From Oscillospiraceae bacterium (GTDB lineage: Bacteria > Bacillota > Clostridia > Oscillospirales > Acutalibacteraceae): a DNA stretch of 7,352 nt. This document shows, piece by piece, positions 6,723-7,352 of this stretch. The notes under the pieces were generated by a model. That model searched no databases. It saw nothing but the letters and a program-made list of their open reading frames with translations, and was not told the origin of the DNA. The stretch spans positions 1-7,352 of the forward strand of contig CACZON010000182.1 in assembly GCA_902782805.1 (NCBI GenBank). Reading direction: 5' to 3'. A program made the translations under genes and the position numbers. How positions within the stretch are numbered: the stretch's first letter is position 1; every line of letters starts with the position of its first letter.

Positions 6723-6747
6723 CAGAGATTCTCGGATCCGCTAAAAT
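6719..6747 (+). promoter_or_regulatory. Promoter of the rubrerythrin gene
   Basis: TTGACA (6719-6724) and TAAAAT (6742-6747) are 17 bases apart. The -35 box overlaps the cysK stop codon (6720-6722), so the promoter is embedded in the end of the preceding gene. Transcription should begin near 6754. The CCTA/TAGG operator of the two upstream promoters is absent, so rubrerythrin is probably outside that regulon. Confidence 0.75.
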
Positions 6748-6754
6748 AAAGGCA

Positions 6755-6775
6755 GCGGAAAAGCGCTTTTTCCGC
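6755..6775 (+). repeat. Hairpin at the predicted 5' end of the rubrerythrin mRNA
   Basis: GCGGAAAA (6755-6762) and TTTTCCGC (6768-6775) form a perfect 8-bp stem around a five-base loop. No T-run follows on the plus strand, so it is a weak terminator for cysK at best. Its position at about +1 of the rubrerythrin transcript fits a 5' stabilising hairpin. Confidence 0.55.
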
Positions 6776-6805
6776 GGAATTCTGAGAACTTAAGGAGAGA
6801 GCAGT

Positions 6806-7351
6806 ATGGCAGGAAAGAATCGCTACGCGGGAACGCAGACGGAGAAAAACCTCGAAGCGGCGTTTGCCGGGGAATCGCAGGCGAGAAACAAATATACGTA
6901 TTTTGCCTCCCAGGCAAAGAAGGACGGCTTTGAGCAGATCGCGGCGCTGTTCCTCAAGACGGCGGAGAACGAGAAGGAACACGCGAAGCTCTGGTTCAAG
7001 GAGCTCGGAGGGATCGGCACGACCGCGGAGAACCTCGCAGCCGCGGCGGACGGGGAAAACTTTGAGTGGACGGATATGTACGAAGGCTTCGCGAAAACCG
7101 CCGAGGAAGAAGGCTTCCCGGAGCTCGCGGCGAAATTCCGCGGGGTGGCGGCGATCGAGAAACACCACGAGGAGCGGTACCGCGCGCTGCTTAAAAACGT
7201 TGAGATGAAAGCGGTTTTCGAGAAGAGCGACGTGAAGATCTGGGAGTGCCGCAACTGCGGACACATCGTGGTGGGCACGAGCGCACCGGAGATCTGCCCG
7301 GTCTGTGCGCATCCGCAGGCGTACTTTGAGGTCAACGCGGAAAACTATTGA
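6806..7351 (+). CDS. rbr: Rubrerythrin (non-haem iron peroxidase)
   Basis: Cytoplasmic enzyme of anaerobes that reduces hydrogen peroxide to water with electrons delivered through its rubredoxin domain. The N-terminal ferritin-like four-helix domain (about 10-132) holds the di-iron ligands: Glu23 in AGESQAR, Glu56-x-x-His59, Glu84 and Glu87, and Glu118-x-x-His121. The C-terminal rubredoxin-like domain (about 143-178) has Cys148-x-x-Cys151 and Cys164-x-x-Cys167 for a single iron. At 181 residues it is slightly shorter than the Desulfovibrio enzyme (191), and both domains are complete. AAGGAG (6792-6797) is 8 bases before the ATG. The stop codon ends one base before the window edge, so downstream context is unknown. 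It has its own promoter; its place beside Fe-S and sulfur genes fits oxidative-stress defence of those systems, which is inference. Confidence 0.96.
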   Translation: MAGKNRYAGTQTEKNLEAAFAGESQARNKYTYFASQAKKDGFEQIAALFLKTAENEKEHAKLWFKELGGIGTTAENLAAAADGENFEWTDMYEGFAKTAEEEGFPELAAKFRGVAAIEKHHEERYRALLKNVEMKAVFEKSDVKIWECRNCGHIVVGTSAPEICPVCAHPQAYFEVNAENY

Positions 7352-7352
7352 T

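Noticed and set aside
6755..6775. Terminator for the metY-cysK operon
   Set aside because: The stem is real but no T-run follows it on the plus strand, so I call it a 5' hairpin of the rubrerythrin transcript instead.

Overview
The window reads as a chromosomal segment of an anaerobic Gram-positive bacterium, most likely a GC-rich member of the Clostridia. The reasons are near-perfect sigma-A type promoters, strong AGGAGG ribosome binding sites, an IscR-like Rrf2 regulator next to a bare iscS-iscU pair without HscA/HscB or ferredoxin genes, a rubrerythrin, and Clostridia-style metY and cysK. The species cannot be named from the sequence alone.

Layout: (1) 21-1892, asnB (glutamine-hydrolysing asparagine synthetase). 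(2) 1891-1940, a strong hairpin that can terminate both asnB and the convergent regulator gene. (3) 2015-2425, minus strand, an Rrf2/IscR-like repressor with three cysteines. (4) 2426-2573, a divergent control region with a promoter on each strand. (5) 2574-4159, iscS (cysteine desulfurase) and iscU (Fe-S scaffold). (6) 4160-4482, a dense regulatory region: a second promoter almost identical to the iscS promoter, an unlisted 43-codon reading frame with tandem cysteine codons and a strong ribosome binding site, a candidate antiterminator arm and a textbook terminator. (7) 4483-6722, metY (O-acetylhomoserine sulfhydrylase) and cysK (cysteine synthase). (8) 6719-7351, rubrerythrin on its own promoter, whose -35 box overlaps the cysK stop codon.

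The central part forms one sulfur circuit. MetY and CysK fix sulfide into homocysteine and cysteine. IscS takes sulfur back out of cysteine and IscU assembles it into Fe-S clusters. The Rrf2 protein could sense Fe-S status and probably binds the shared CCTA/TAGG operator at the iscS and metY-cysK promoters. A cysteine-rich leader peptide with a terminator then appears to add cysteine-responsive attenuation ahead of the biosynthetic genes. This layered control (shared Rrf2 operator plus a cysteine leader attenuator) is the most interesting content of the window. The leader peptide mechanism is inferred from sequence and not proven.
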